In this document: positions 16,633 to 26,065 of the stretch, piece after piece | Layout: each line of letters starts with the position of its first letter | Numbering within the stretch: position 1 is the stretch's first letter | Assembly (NCBI GenBank): GCA_030434245.1 | Contig: JAUISX010000004.1 | Coordinates: 1 to 64,000 of the forward strand | DNA length: 64,000 nucleotides | Source of the DNA: Porphyromonadaceae bacterium W3.11 | GTDB taxonomy: Bacteria; Bacteroidota; Bacteroidia; Bacteroidales; Porphyromonadaceae | Direction: 5' to 3' | Program-made: the position numbers and the translations under genes | The notes under the pieces: generated by a model | Database searches by the model: none | What the model saw: only the letters and a program-made list of their open reading frames with translations | What the model was told of the DNA's origin: nothing

Positions 16633-17193
16633 TTAGATCTCAGCCTTAGACTCAAGCTTGACAATCTCCATACCCCTCTTAAGAGCATCTTCATTTAAAG
16701 GGATAAGCTTGTGATGGCGTTCTGGTAGTACCTTATAAAGACCATCTCTTACGTTAGAGAGCTCAATCATTGGGGCTACTTTGAGTAATCCCCCTAGCAC
16801 TATCATATTGAACACCTTAGAGTTATTCATCTTATTTGCCTCCTCTGCTGCATCTACACGATACACATTCACATCCTTACGCTCTGGAACGTTAGCTACA
16901 CCATTTGAGTCATACAAAAGAATCCCCCCAGGCTTAACGGTAGGCATAAACTTATCCATAGATGGCTGATTAAGGACAATCGCAACATCATAACTATTTA
17001 GGATAGGAGAACTAATTCTATCATCACTAATAATAACTGTAACATTAGCTGTTCCGCCACGCTGCTCAGGTCCATATGAAGGCATCCAACTAACTTCTTT
17101 TCCCCCTACTAGTCCTGAATATGCAAGGATTTTCCCCATAGAGAGGACACCCTGACCACCAAATCCAGCGATTACAATTTCGTATTTTTTCAT
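16633..17193 (-). CDS. korC: 2-oxoacid:ferredoxin oxidoreductase, gamma subunit
   Basis: The 186-residue protein opens with IVIAGFGGQGVLSMGKILAYSG, the typical start of the gamma (domain III) subunit of 2-oxoacid:acceptor oxidoreductases, and carries SYGPEQRGGTANVTV, also typical. These enzymes decarboxylate a 2-oxoacid to an acyl-CoA and pass electrons to ferredoxin in the cytoplasm. It is the last gene of the reverse operon (ferredoxin, alpha, small membrane protein, beta, gamma). The split four-subunit form fits either 2-oxoglutarate (Kor) or branched-chain 2-oxoacid (Vor) enzymes; sequence alone does not settle the substrate. Confidence 0.85.
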   Translation of the reverse strand: MKKYEIVIAGFGGQGVLSMGKILAYSGLVGGKEVSWMPSYGPEQRGGTANVTVIISDDRISSPILNSYDVAIVLNQPSMDKFMPTVKPGGILLYDSNGVANVPERKDVNVYRVDAAEEANKMNNSKVFNMIVLGGLLKVAPMIELSNVRDGLYKVLPERHHKLIPLNEDALKRGMEIVKLESKAEI

Positions 17194-17225
17194 TTCAGTA
17201 TTATCTTATTAATTGAGTATCAATA

Positions 17226-18023
17226 TCAAATATCCTTTAAGTCACCTAGTGGGTAAGCTGGATGCATATTATCAATCATCCATTCATTAGCCTTTTCAGG
17301 ACTCATTTTCCATCCTGAGTTACAAGTAGATACCACCTCTACAACAGAGCAACCCTTTTTATTCATAGAGTTCTCAAATGCCTTCATAAGAGCCTTCTTA
17401 GTCTTACGTACAGCAGGAGCAGTATTAACACTCTGACGAGTCACGTATGCAACACCTGGAAGCTCCTTAAGTAGATTAGTAATATTTAGTGGATATCCAT
17501 TAAGCTCTACATTACGTCCAGCAGGACATGTAGCAGTCTTCATCCCCTCTAGGGTAGTAGGAGCCATCTGACCTCCAGTCATCCCGTAGATACCATTATT
17601 AATGAAGATAATAGTGATATTCTCACCTCTATTGGCCGCGTGAATAGTTTCCGCTGTTCCGATAGCCGCTAAGTCACCATCACCTTGGTAAGTAAAGACG
17701 AGCTTATCAGGCTGTAATCGTTTCACAGCAGTAGCTAAAGCTGGTGCACGACCGTGAGCTGCTTCTTGCCAATCGATATCGATGTAATTATATGCAAATA
17801 CAGCACACCCCACAGGAGCGATACCAACAGCTTTCTCTCCCATGTTCATCTCCTCTAGCACTTCTGCAACTAGCTTATGTACTACGCCATGGCTACAGCC
17901 TGGGCAGTAGTGCATAGTATTGTCATTTAAAAGTGTAGGTTTCTTATATACCAGATTTTCAGGTCGAATTAGCTCACTTACGTTCGCTGTTGTTTCGCCC
18001 ATTATTTGCTTTTCTTGGTTCAT
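17226..18023 (-). CDS. korB: 2-oxoacid:ferredoxin oxidoreductase, beta subunit (TPP-binding)
   Basis: This 265-residue subunit has the thiamine diphosphate signature GDGDLAAIG followed by NNGIYGMTGGQMAPTT, and CPGCSHG near the N-terminus, all typical of beta subunits of this family. It provides the TPP active site with the alpha subunit. I placed the start at ATG 18023 (MNQEKQIMGETTANV), four bases after the stop of the small membrane protein gene; a longer frame to 18056 would overlap that gene, and ATG 18002 is also possible. CTTCPAGR near residue 165 and EVVSTCNSGW near the end are normal for the family. Confidence 0.88.
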   Translation of the reverse strand: MNQEKQIMGETTANVSELIRPENLVYKKPTLLNDNTMHYCPGCSHGVVHKLVAEVLEEMNMGEKAVGIAPVGCAVFAYNYIDIDWQEAAHGRAPALATAVKRLQPDKLVFTYQGDGDLAAIGTAETIHAANRGENITIIFINNGIYGMTGGQMAPTTLEGMKTATCPAGRNVELNGYPLNITNLLKELPGVAYVTRQSVNTAPAVRKTKKALMKAFENSMNKKGCSVVEVVSTCNSGWKMSPEKANEWMIDNMHPAYPLGDLKDI

Positions 18024-18027
18024 GATA

Positions 18028-18252
18028 TTATTTACTTTTATCGTTTTCAAAATCAAAATCTATTTTCCTTTTACGCCTCTTTCTTCTCTCAACAATTTTA
18101 ATTCCATATTGTACTAAGCGAATCACTACGGCTGATATACCAAGTGAGTAAAACCAGATTCGATCATTTAGCACAAAAAATACTACAATAGCAGCTATGG
18201 CTAATAGCATAAATATCGTGGTAAGAATTTGTTGGAGTCCCTGGGTATTCAT
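18028..18252 (-). CDS. Small two-helix membrane protein inside the oxidoreductase operon
   Basis: The 74-residue protein has two hydrophobic segments (about 9-28 and 31-49) and a very basic then acidic tail (ERRKRRKRKIDFDFENDKSK). It lies between alpha and beta subunit genes, 25 bases after the alpha stop and 4 bases before the beta start, so it is co-transcribed and probably coupled. I do not recognise a family. The basic end would face the cytoplasm, where it could hold the soluble enzyme at the membrane; that is inference. The start is the first ATG after the alpha gene. Confidence 0.75.
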   Translation of the reverse strand: MNTQGLQQILTTIFMLLAIAAIVVFFVLNDRIWFYSLGISAVVIRLVQYGIKIVERRKRRKRKIDFDFENDKSK

Positions 18253-18277
18253 TGTACGGAAGTAGATTAATTATAAA

Positions 18278-19357
18278 TTAGAACTTGAAAAAATCCTTCA
18301 TCGCTGCCATTACTTCATCTGGAGAGAATAACATTCCACCCATACGACCATAATGGTACACAGGAGCCTTTCCATTAACTGCAAGTCGCACGTCTTCTAC
18401 CATCTGACCGGCATTGAGCTCTACGCTAATGAAGCCTTTGGCTTGGTTTGCTAACTCTGCAATTCTCTTACTTGGGAATGGCCATAGCGTAATAGGTCTG
18501 ATCATACCTACCTTGAGACCTTGCTCACGGCATAGCTCTACAACTTTTTGGCAAATACGGCTACCTGAACCAAAGGCTACGATGATATACTCAGCATCTT
18601 CAGTCTGGCTTTCCTCAAATAGCACTTCGTTCTTTTCGATAGTATCATACTTCTCTTGGAAGCGAAGGTTATTCTGCTCCATAACTGGAGAGCTTAGCTC
18701 TAAAGAAGTGATAATAGAACGCTCTTCAGGCTTATGACCTACAGTCGCCCATGGGTATTTTTCACGAATTTCCTCGTCTGTCATTCTTGGTTTTTGCTCT
18801 GGCAAATGTACCTTCTCCATCATTTGGCCAATAACACCATCAGAAAGAATCAAGACAGGGTTACGATACTTGAAAGCTAAATCAAATCCCATTCCTACAA
18901 AATCAGCCATCTCTTGAACAGAGTTAGGAGCTAGTGTGATCAGCCTATAGTCACCGTGTCCGCCACCCTTAACAGCTTGGAAATAGTCTGCTTGGCTAGG
19001 CTGAATAGTCCCAAGACCAGGACCACCTCTCATGACGTTAGCCAACACGCAAGGAAGCTCAGCTCCTGCCAGATAACTGACGCCCTCCATCATCAAACTA
19101 AAGCCTGGGCTAGATGTAGTAGTCATCACTTTTTTACCACATGCAGCACCGCCATATACCATATTTATAGACGAAACCTCACTTTCTGCCTGAAGAACTA
19201 CCATCCCAGTAGTTTCCCATGGAGCTTCTTCAGTTAAGCATTCTAATACCTCACTTTGTGGAGTTATAGGGTATCCAAAATATCCATCGGCTCCGGCACG
19301 GATTGCAGCATGCGCAAGAGCTTCATTTCCTTTTAATAGTTTTACTTCTTTTTCCAT
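18278..19357 (-). CDS. korA: 2-oxoacid:ferredoxin oxidoreductase, alpha subunit (VorB/KorA)
   Basis: The 359-residue protein begins with LLKGNEALAHAAIRAGADGYFGYPITPQSEV, the pyrimidine-binding domain start of alpha subunits. It continues with ESEVSSINMVYGGAACGKKVMTTTSSPG and RGGPGLGTIQPSQAD, both hallmarks, and a C-terminal domain (about 230-359) with FGSGSRICQKVVE and RPITLWPFP. Length and motifs agree with complete VorB/KorA proteins of Bacteroidota. With beta, gamma and ferredoxin subunits it oxidises a 2-oxoacid to acyl-CoA. Which acid is used remains open. Confidence 0.88.
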   Translation of the reverse strand: MEKEVKLLKGNEALAHAAIRAGADGYFGYPITPQSEVLECLTEEAPWETTGMVVLQAESEVSSINMVYGGAACGKKVMTTTSSPGFSLMMEGVSYLAGAELPCVLANVMRGGPGLGTIQPSQADYFQAVKGGGHGDYRLITLAPNSVQEMADFVGMGFDLAFKYRNPVLILSDGVIGQMMEKVHLPEQKPRMTDEEIREKYPWATVGHKPEERSIITSLELSSPVMEQNNLRFQEKYDTIEKNEVLFEESQTEDAEYIIVAFGSGSRICQKVVELCREQGLKVGMIRPITLWPFPSKRIAELANQAKGFISVELNAGQMVEDVRLAVNGKAPVYHYGRMGGMLFSPDEVMAAMKDFFKF

Positions 19358-19416
19358 AATGTCTATTTGTGGTTATTCATTAATATCTACTCATTACCTC
19401 AGTAGAGAGTTATCGC

Positions 19417-19653
19417 TTACTTACTGCGAGGTGCTCTGTACACAGTAATACACCCATCAGGACATACTAGTCCACAATTGCCACATCCGATACAAGTATC
19501 AGGTGTTTGCATATAAGCAAAGTGGTATCCCTTATCATTAATCTCTGAAGGATGTAGGTTTAAGGTGTTTGTTGGACATGAAACAACGCAAAGGTTACAC
19601 CCTTTACAACGCTGTTGATTAACCACAACGGTTCCTTTTAATGTTGAAGTCAT
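19417..19653 (-). CDS. korD: 2-oxoacid:ferredoxin oxidoreductase, delta (ferredoxin) subunit
   Basis: The 78-residue protein carries two 4Fe-4S motifs: Cys 16, 19, 22 and 26 (CKGCNLCVVSCP) and Cys 54, 57, 60 and 64 (CIGCGNCGLVCP). This is the size and spacing of the delta subunit that accepts electrons from the TPP site. It is the first gene of the operon, 59 bases before the alpha gene, with a good promoter upstream. Confidence 0.9.
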   Translation of the reverse strand: MTSTLKGTVVVNQQRCKGCNLCVVSCPTNTLNLHPSEINDKGYHFAYMQTPDTCIGCGNCGLVCPDGCITVYRAPRSK

Positions 19654-19748
19654 AACACAAAAAATATTTACACGTTATTATATATTATATCAGCAAAGAG
19701 ATATACATTTAGAAGAAAATGCTATACTCTCCATAATAGCCTTAGACC

Positions 19749-19777
19749 AAAGTTACCTAAATTCATTCAAAAGGACA
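19749..19777 (-). promoter_or_regulatory. Promoter of the 2-oxoacid oxidoreductase operon
   Basis: On the reverse strand TTG (19777-19775) is followed after 18 bases by TAACTTTG (19756-19749), close to the Bacteroidota -33/-7 consensus. Transcription would start near 19742, giving a leader of about 90 bases. I see nothing else in the 315-bp gap 19654-19968. Confidence 0.6.
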
Positions 19778-19968
19778 ATATATCGTAACAGATTGATAGT
19801 AAATAGATTTAGGCATATAAACAACGCTAGGATGCACATTTTAACAAATCAGACCACAATAACTTCTTATTTTGCTTTGTGGACCCTACAAAATTTCTGA
19901 GTTTAACATTATTCTAACTCCTTTTTTATGGTTATTTGATGTTATTTTTGACTCTTTGTTATGAAAAG

Positions 19969-20442
19969 TCATAAAGAATCGACAGGAAGAGTACGAATGT
20001 CAGAGGGTAATGAACCTCCTTCAACGAAGCTCATCATGAACTGCGTAATGATGACGATAAGCGATATAATAAGTATGGCTAAAGCTATAAAAAAAGCCCA
20101 TTGCCAAATCTTCTCTTTTTTAGAGAACTGCCTCTGGCTGTCCCACTGCTTATAATTACTCCACCATGCTTGCCTACGACCAACTATACCTAAGTATATG
20201 GAAATTCCCAGATCAATAATCGTAAATCCGCCAGCTACAATAAAGAAGCCATTAGAGGGGTTACCATCCATGACGAAAAGAGGTAAGATCAACATCAATA
20301 ATATAATGTATCCTATCTTATAATAAAGTGGCCAATAGACGCCAAAAAAGAGCCCCCAGATCCACCTGAACCCGAACGCACCCCAGCTCCAATGGTAAAT
20401 ATTACCCTCCTGGCTTTTATGTTGCTTCTTATTCTTCATCAA
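19969..20442 (-). CDS. Inner-membrane protein, DUF2628-like
   Basis: The 157-residue product has a polar start, then a Trp-rich segment (HWSWGAFGFRWIWGLFFGVYWPLYY) and about four hydrophobic helices (roughly 42-60, 66-86, 111-138). The motif W-W-A-F-x-W-W followed by a short helix resembles DUF2628 membrane proteins, whose role is unknown. The start could be either of two adjacent ATGs (20442 or 20439). A TATCTTTG element at 20451-20444 lies so close that a transcript from it would be nearly leaderless. It stands alone between the oxidoreductase operon and a lipoprotein gene. Confidence 0.7.
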   Translation of the reverse strand: MMKNKKQHKSQEGNIYHWSWGAFGFRWIWGLFFGVYWPLYYKIGYIILLMLILPLFVMDGNPSNGFFIVAGGFTIIDLGISIYLGIVGRRQAWWSNYKQWDSQRQFSKKEKIWQWAFFIALAILIISLIVIITQFMMSFVEGGSLPSDIRTLPVDSL

Positions 20443-20631
20443 CCAAAGATACTCTTTTGCATTGAATTATGGAAGCTTTATTACCCTCGTCCCATTAATT
20501 GTACAAATATTATATTTATCGATCACCTGCGTACCAACTTTATCCAAAGCAACTCATTATCAATCTGTTTAAACAACCCAGAACTTTCAAGAGAATAATA
20601 ATTTCTAATCACTTACCGCAAATTTATGACA

Positions 20632-20672
20632 TCAAAAAGGGGGGCTTGGTTTTATATGAAAACCAAGCCCCC
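20632..20672 (-). terminator. Strong intrinsic terminator
   Basis: Arms 20640-20653 (GGGGGCTTGGTTTT) and 20659-20672 are perfect complements with loop ATATG. On the reverse strand the stem is followed by a further C and TTTTT (20638-20634), so it ends the lipoprotein gene that stops at 20751. I see nothing else in the gap 20443-20750. Confidence 0.9.
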
Positions 20673-20750
20673 GAAAAACTTGTATTGTATCTGTAATTGT
20701 CAGATAGCTATTAAAACGTATGAACTCAACTTACCTAGTAATAAAAAAGA

Positions 20751-21140
20751 TCAATTCTTCTTTATTAGAGTATATTGGCGTCCTTCAAACTTCATAATGC
20801 AGGTATTCCCATTAACGACGAGGTTATGCTTCACATGACCACCATTAGCTTGCAATATATTTAATGTCAACTTATGATCAGCGTATCGATAACTACCAGT
20901 ATACTCATTTTCTGATTTCTCATACCCTGATTTTTCTACAAAAGTAAATTTAAATGTATTATCCATAAGCTGTAACTCAAGCTTATGATACACTCCACCT
21001 GTTTCATACTGCTCACAACCCCATACCGTTCCACTTAAAGACTTATCAGAGGGCTTTTCATTATTCTTTTGGCAACCCGTAGCAACTAGGGCGACAAGCA
21101 TGAACATACATGCGGCAAGAAATAAATTCTGTTTATTCAT
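20751..21140 (-). CDS. Small lipoprotein, unknown function
   Basis: From ATG 21140 the product has 129 residues with a lipoprotein signal MNKQNLFLAACMFMLVALVATGC (acylated Cys 23). The frame is open to 21167, but those extra residues would spoil the signal. The mature part looks like one small beta-barrel or lipocalin-like domain with alternating strands (LSGTVWGCEQYETGGVYHKL, LELQLMDNTFKFTFVEK, NEYTGSYRYADHKLTLNIL). The family is not known to me, although many Bacteroidota have short lipoproteins of this kind. It has a TACCTTTG element on the reverse strand at 21183-21176 and a strong terminator. Confidence 0.75.
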   Translation of the reverse strand: MNKQNLFLAACMFMLVALVATGCQKNNEKPSDKSLSGTVWGCEQYETGGVYHKLELQLMDNTFKFTFVEKSGYEKSENEYTGSYRYADHKLTLNILQANGGHVKHNLVVNGNTCIMKFEGRQYTLIKKN

Positions 21141-21317
21141 CATACTAATTCTAATTAAAACAATCATTTAACTTTCAAAGGTACTTCAAAAGCCCATAAT
21201 AGAGAATGCCGGCACATAGAAATAATCTTAAAAGCGACATCTGTACCCCCCATTAATATCTTAATATTAATAAAGAGTACAGATGTACTAAATTCTAATT
21301 CCTATAACAGGCTTATT

Positions 21318-22871
21318 TCACAAACCCCATCCAGGATTTTGTTGTTTGGCAATTTCAGGATTTGTCTTAATATCATTACTTGGGATAGCCCAAACAAATT
21401 TATCATGTCCAGCAGGGATCTCAAGGTTAAGCCCTACTCCACTATACAGATAAGGTGTTGAACCATCTCTTCTCGCCTGAGGTGCATAACGTTTCATTGG
21501 CATATTCCAACGACGAAGATCCCAAAGACGGAACCCTTCAAATGCTAATTCTCTAGTACGCTCATCTTGTATTTCCTTAAACAACCTAGAGCCAGTAGAT
21601 TTAACAGCACTTAAGCCACGGCTCAAGCGAAGATCATTTAGATACCTAGTAGCTCGGACTGCGTCATCCATCATAAAAGCAGACTCAGATGCTATAAGAT
21701 ACTGCTCAGCAATTCGAAAAACTTTAGGTTCGGTCAAACTATTTGGGACATAACCACCCCAAACATCATACAAGCTACCAAAGAGTGATGCATACTCCTT
21801 ATCGCCCTTAAACTTAGATATAACATATAGAGAATATGTTTCATCGCCATAAAGACACTTTTGCTCCTCAAAATAAACCTTTTTACGTAGATCAGTATCA
21901 GAATATAAATCTAAAACCCACTGAGTAGGTAAATAATCAGGATTATTTCTAAGGCCGTACTTTTCCTCATATAGTGTAGTTGGAGAATAATAATTGGATG
22001 TATTAGGAAGTTCATTAGGTCTCTCAATACGTAATTGTAATATCTCCTCTGTACTTAGGCTACTATGCCACATCAATCTATAATTCTCTTCACTAGGTAT
22101 AGTTAGAGGGTATGATGCTGACGAAATCAATGATTCTGCAAGCTCTAGAGCACCGGCCCAATCAGACATATAAAATTTAACTCTAGCCTCAAGTGCAATA
22201 ACAGCATCAATGGTGATACCAAAGGCCATCGCACTACCTTTATTTGGAGCTAATAACTTTTTAGCTTCCTTGATATCTACATTTAGAATATGATCATAAA
22301 CAGCCTTGTTAGTTGAACGACCAGGCATTCCAAAAGGGGCATACTCTAAAGTCAAAGGCACACTCAAATCAGTTTCTGCAGTTTCTGCATGGTATGGTGC
22401 ACCATATCGTATTGCTAAATTAAAAAGATAGTAAGCACGTAAAAAATGTGCCACGCCAGTCGCTTTCGCCACTGTAGCTTCCTCATCTGGATTACTAGTA
22501 GGCACCTTTGCAAAACGAGGCAATGCATAATTAATATTTTTAATTCTGCTGTAATACGCTTGCCATACGCTACCTAGGTCTTCATTACTGGCCTTAAATG
22601 GCTCCCAATCATAAGCGTTACTCATATTATTAGAGAAGCCTACAGAGGCATTAAGTTGGTCGGCTTGAACATCCTGAAGATTCTCAAAAATACCTTTTTG
22701 GACAGTTCTGAAACCAGCCATAAAACCAGCCTCCCAATATCTAACATGATCTACAGTCTTTAGAGACTGATGCTCAGGTATAGCATTTGATGGTAGCCTA
22801 TCTAAGTTACATGAAGCTAACAATAGCGATATGGCGATACCATAGATTACTCTTAAATATAATTTATTCAT
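21318..22871 (-). CDS. SusD/RagB-family nutrient-binding lipoprotein
   Basis: The 517-residue lipoprotein (MNKLYLRVIYGIAISLLLASC, acylated Cys 21) has the SusD/RagB layout: N-terminal SusD-like part with a TPR-type helical core (HFLRAYYLFNLAIRYG around 150) and a C-terminal RagB part ending with RTRELAFEGFRLWDLRRWN and IPSNDIKTNPEIAKQQNPGW, both strong family marks. It forms the lid of the SusC-type transporter encoded just upstream (21-base gap) at the cell surface. In P. gingivalis the related RagAB pair imports oligopeptides, which fits the protease in this locus, but ligand cannot be read from sequence. Confidence 0.92.
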   Translation of the reverse strand: MNKLYLRVIYGIAISLLLASCNLDRLPSNAIPEHQSLKTVDHVRYWEAGFMAGFRTVQKGIFENLQDVQADQLNASVGFSNNMSNAYDWEPFKASNEDLGSVWQAYYSRIKNINYALPRFAKVPTSNPDEEATVAKATGVAHFLRAYYLFNLAIRYGAPYHAETAETDLSVPLTLEYAPFGMPGRSTNKAVYDHILNVDIKEAKKLLAPNKGSAMAFGITIDAVIALEARVKFYMSDWAGALELAESLISSASYPLTIPSEENYRLMWHSSLSTEEILQLRIERPNELPNTSNYYSPTTLYEEKYGLRNNPDYLPTQWVLDLYSDTDLRKKVYFEEQKCLYGDETYSLYVISKFKGDKEYASLFGSLYDVWGGYVPNSLTEPKVFRIAEQYLIASESAFMMDDAVRATRYLNDLRLSRGLSAVKSTGSRLFKEIQDERTRELAFEGFRLWDLRRWNMPMKRYAPQARRDGSTPYLYSGVGLNLEIPAGHDKFVWAIPSNDIKTNPEIAKQQNPGWGL

Positions 22872-22892
22872 AATGTTTTTTATTCGTCAGAC

Positions 22893-25800
22893 TTAAAAGT
22901 TCAATTCTACTCCTAAAGTAAACTGTTTGGTATTAGGATTCATGCCTCGTGAAGCATTACTATTATCTTCAGGATCTTGCCCCTGGAATTTAGTAAAGGT
23001 CAAAAGGTTACGACCAGATAAGAAAATTTTCGCACCAGTCAAAGCACTCTGTTTTTCTAATAAACTTTTTGGTATTGTATACCCGAGAGTTAAATTTTTA
23101 AGTCTCATGAAAGATGCATTTTCAAGATAACGTGTATCGTATGAAAGTGCCTCTCCATATTTTCTCTGATACTCAAGGCTAGGATACTTTGCATTCTGAA
23201 GGGGTTTTTTCCAGTAGTCCATAACATCTCGATCTTGAGCAAACCCTTGTGCTGCATATTTCATAGGGTTTTCCAAAAAATAACGATCCAGAGATAGTAT
23301 ATGCTTTCCAAGAAAAAATGCAAAATCAGCCTGTAGTGAAAATCCTTTCCAATTAGCAACCAAGCCAAAACCACCGGAGAATGGTGCATAACGAGCAATA
23401 CCTGAATTTTGATCAAGAATATCAGAATGCTCGGAAGTTAACATAGTCTCATCCTTATTAGTACGCTCTGGATAAAAAACGCCATTCTCACTTTCAGGAA
23501 TGTACCAACGAGGATATCCATTCTTAGGATTAATATCCTTAAAGATAGGTAAAACATACATAATCGGTTTTCCAACTATATATCCCACACCAGTATTTGG
23601 AATAATCCATGAGTCACGACCTTGGAATAATTCAATCACTTTATCTTTATTATAGTTAAAGTTAAAGTATGCAGACAATCCATAATCTTTTCCAGAAAGT
23701 ATATCTGCTGAAATATTTAAGTCAATACCTCTATTCTGATACTTACCAACATTCTTCTTAACAAAAGCATATTGACCAGATAACTCTAGACCTGAAGTAT
23801 ATGGATATGGGACATCCATCAGCATATCAGAAGTTAAGCGATCATACAGCTCTACTTTTAGGTGAAGTCGATTAAAGACATCAAGACTAACGCCCAAAGT
23901 AGTTTTTCTTTGCTTCTCCCAACCTAGATCAGGATTACCTGGACTTACTAACCCCCAGCCTTTTATTCCATTATACTGGCTATAGTTTCCAACAAGTGCG
24001 AGAGATTCATAATAATCAATATCAGCGTTACCCTGTGTACCAGTACTTAAACGCAAATCAAGATCATCAATCCAATCTACATTCTCAAGGAACGATTCCT
24101 TCTTTGCCTTCCATAAAAGTCCAGCAGACCAGAACAACCCGTTTCTCTTATTTGCACCGAAAACAGAAGAGGCATCATTTCTAAGTACTAGGTCTACATA
24201 ATATTTATCATCGTAGTCATACCCAAATTGTCCAAAAAACGAAAGAAAAGCATATTCATATTCATTTTCAGAGATTCTGATGTCCTTTGTTGCAGCAGAA
24301 AGCAAGGTCAGATTATCATCCACCAATCCGCCTCCTGATGCACCAAAGCCATCGGCTTTGAATTCAGTATATTCATGACCACCTAAAAGAGAGAAATGAT
24401 GAATATCGTCGAAATTAAACTTATACTCTGCTACAGTATTTGTAGATAGTGAGTAACCACCATTAAACGATCTCGTCTTACTACCATGACCTTCATTCTT
24501 GATATATGAAGGTTTGGATAAACTGTTGTAGATATTATAGTTGAGAGTCACTCCTACTTGTGAACGGATTTGAAAATTTTCAAATGGAGTGATTGTCAAA
24601 CTACCGATTGTGTTTAATACTAAATCTCTTGTATTATATAGATTCTTATCTATAACATATTTAGGATTAAGAAAAAGGAACACAGCGGGGATGGGACGAT
24701 CATATATTTCTTCACCATTCTCATCATACGGAGAATAGTATGGTGCTATATATGGTGCAAATCCTCCTCCAAATGAATTAGAAGGATAAGGAACCGTCTT
24801 AGTATTAGAATAGAACAAACTTGCGTTTAGCCCTAACTTAATGTAATCATTCAAAGTAGAATTTAAATTAAGTCGGGTATTCAACTTATTATATGATGAT
24901 CCCGCTCTAAGACCCTCTTGATCAAAAAAACCTAATGAGAAGAAATAATTTGTTCTACCCATTCCTCCTGAGACATTAACATCGGCCTGATATGTTGGGG
25001 CATTCTGATAAAAGTATTTATACCACTTGGTATTGTTCATACCATACTTCTTTTTCATCTCATCCAACTCAGCACCTGTCTTGATTCCAAACTCTTCTAA
25101 CATTTGAAAAGTCTCATCAGTATTTTGAAGCCTATTATAGTAACTAGTATTAGCAAGTGACGAAATACCATACTGTGCTCTTACATTGATCTTTGCCTTT
25201 TCTGACATTGACCCACGCTTAGTCGTTACATATATCACACCATTTGCAGCTCTTGCTCCATAGATGGAAGTAGCAGCAGCATCTTTAAGAAACTGCATAC
25301 TCTCAAAGTCGTTAGAGTTCATCCCTTGTATGATACCTGCCGATACAGGCATACCATCAAGGATATACAAAGGTGCAGATCCAGAGTTAATAGACCCTCT
25401 ACCATGCAACTTAACAGATGCAACAGCACTTGGCTCTCCAGAAGAAGTAGAAACTTGTACACCAGCGACCTTACCCTGAACAGCATCAAAAATATTCGCT
25501 GTCGGCTTCTCTGTCAAATCCTTAGAACCGACTTTTACAATAGAAGCAGACGTAGCCGCTACCTTCTTTGAAGCATAACCTACTACTACGACTTCATCTA
25601 AGAGCTCAGAACTAGGTTTTAGTTGGACCTTCATGTCCGCTGATGCCGGCACTTCTTGAGTATCATAACCGATGAAGCTAAATATGATTATTTCTCCCTT
25701 AGTTGCCTTTAGTTTAAATTTACCATCAAAGTCAGTTGATGCTCCTACGGTTGGATTATTCTTAAGACTAACCCTAGCTCCAATTAGAGGCTCATTATTC

Positions 25801-25898
25801 TCGTCTATCACAAGCCCTTGTACGTTGATGTCTTGTCCGAAAGCGATCTTTATAGTAAATAGGATCATTCCGAACATCATCAAAAATTTATTTTTCAT
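22893..25898 (-). CDS. SusC/RagA-family TonB-dependent outer-membrane transporter
   Basis: From ATG 25898 (MKNKFLMMFGMILFTIKIAFGQ, signal peptide) the protein has 1001 residues; the open frame extends to 25967, but those residues do not look like a signal. It has a carboxypeptidase-D regulatory-like domain (about 25-100, VQGLVIDENNEPLIGARVSL), a TonB box-like LDEVVVVGY, the plug with LYILDGMPV and GARAANGVIYVTTKRG, and a long beta-barrel ending in FTLGVELNF. These are SusC hallmarks. With the SusD partner it imports a ligand across the outer membrane. A 167-bp gap precedes it, so it may also have its own promoter. Confidence 0.93.
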   Translation of the reverse strand: MKNKFLMMFGMILFTIKIAFGQDINVQGLVIDENNEPLIGARVSLKNNPTVGASTDFDGKFKLKATKGEIIIFSFIGYDTQEVPASADMKVQLKPSSELLDEVVVVGYASKKVAATSASIVKVGSKDLTEKPTANIFDAVQGKVAGVQVSTSSGEPSAVASVKLHGRGSINSGSAPLYILDGMPVSAGIIQGMNSNDFESMQFLKDAAATSIYGARAANGVIYVTTKRGSMSEKAKINVRAQYGISSLANTSYYNRLQNTDETFQMLEEFGIKTGAELDEMKKKYGMNNTKWYKYFYQNAPTYQADVNVSGGMGRTNYFFSLGFFDQEGLRAGSSYNKLNTRLNLNSTLNDYIKLGLNASLFYSNTKTVPYPSNSFGGGFAPYIAPYYSPYDENGEEIYDRPIPAVFLFLNPKYVIDKNLYNTRDLVLNTIGSLTITPFENFQIRSQVGVTLNYNIYNSLSKPSYIKNEGHGSKTRSFNGGYSLSTNTVAEYKFNFDDIHHFSLLGGHEYTEFKADGFGASGGGLVDDNLTLLSAATKDIRISENEYEYAFLSFFGQFGYDYDDKYYVDLVLRNDASSVFGANKRNGLFWSAGLLWKAKKESFLENVDWIDDLDLRLSTGTQGNADIDYYESLALVGNYSQYNGIKGWGLVSPGNPDLGWEKQRKTTLGVSLDVFNRLHLKVELYDRLTSDMLMDVPYPYTSGLELSGQYAFVKKNVGKYQNRGIDLNISADILSGKDYGLSAYFNFNYNKDKVIELFQGRDSWIIPNTGVGYIVGKPIMYVLPIFKDINPKNGYPRWYIPESENGVFYPERTNKDETMLTSEHSDILDQNSGIARYAPFSGGFGLVANWKGFSLQADFAFFLGKHILSLDRYFLENPMKYAAQGFAQDRDVMDYWKKPLQNAKYPSLEYQRKYGEALSYDTRYLENASFMRLKNLTLGYTIPKSLLEKQSALTGAKIFLSGRNLLTFTKFQGQDPEDNSNASRGMNPNTKQFTLGVELNF

Positions 25899-26065
25899 AC
25901 CATTATTATCATATTGACATTTATACATCATCAATCCATCAATATGAAGGATATAATGAAGGTACAATTATCATTATTTTACATCTTAAAATTACTTCTA
26001 AAATCGATCAAGCAATACTCATTTTTGAGCGAAAATACTTATGACAACATAGAAGTCAACACAAA

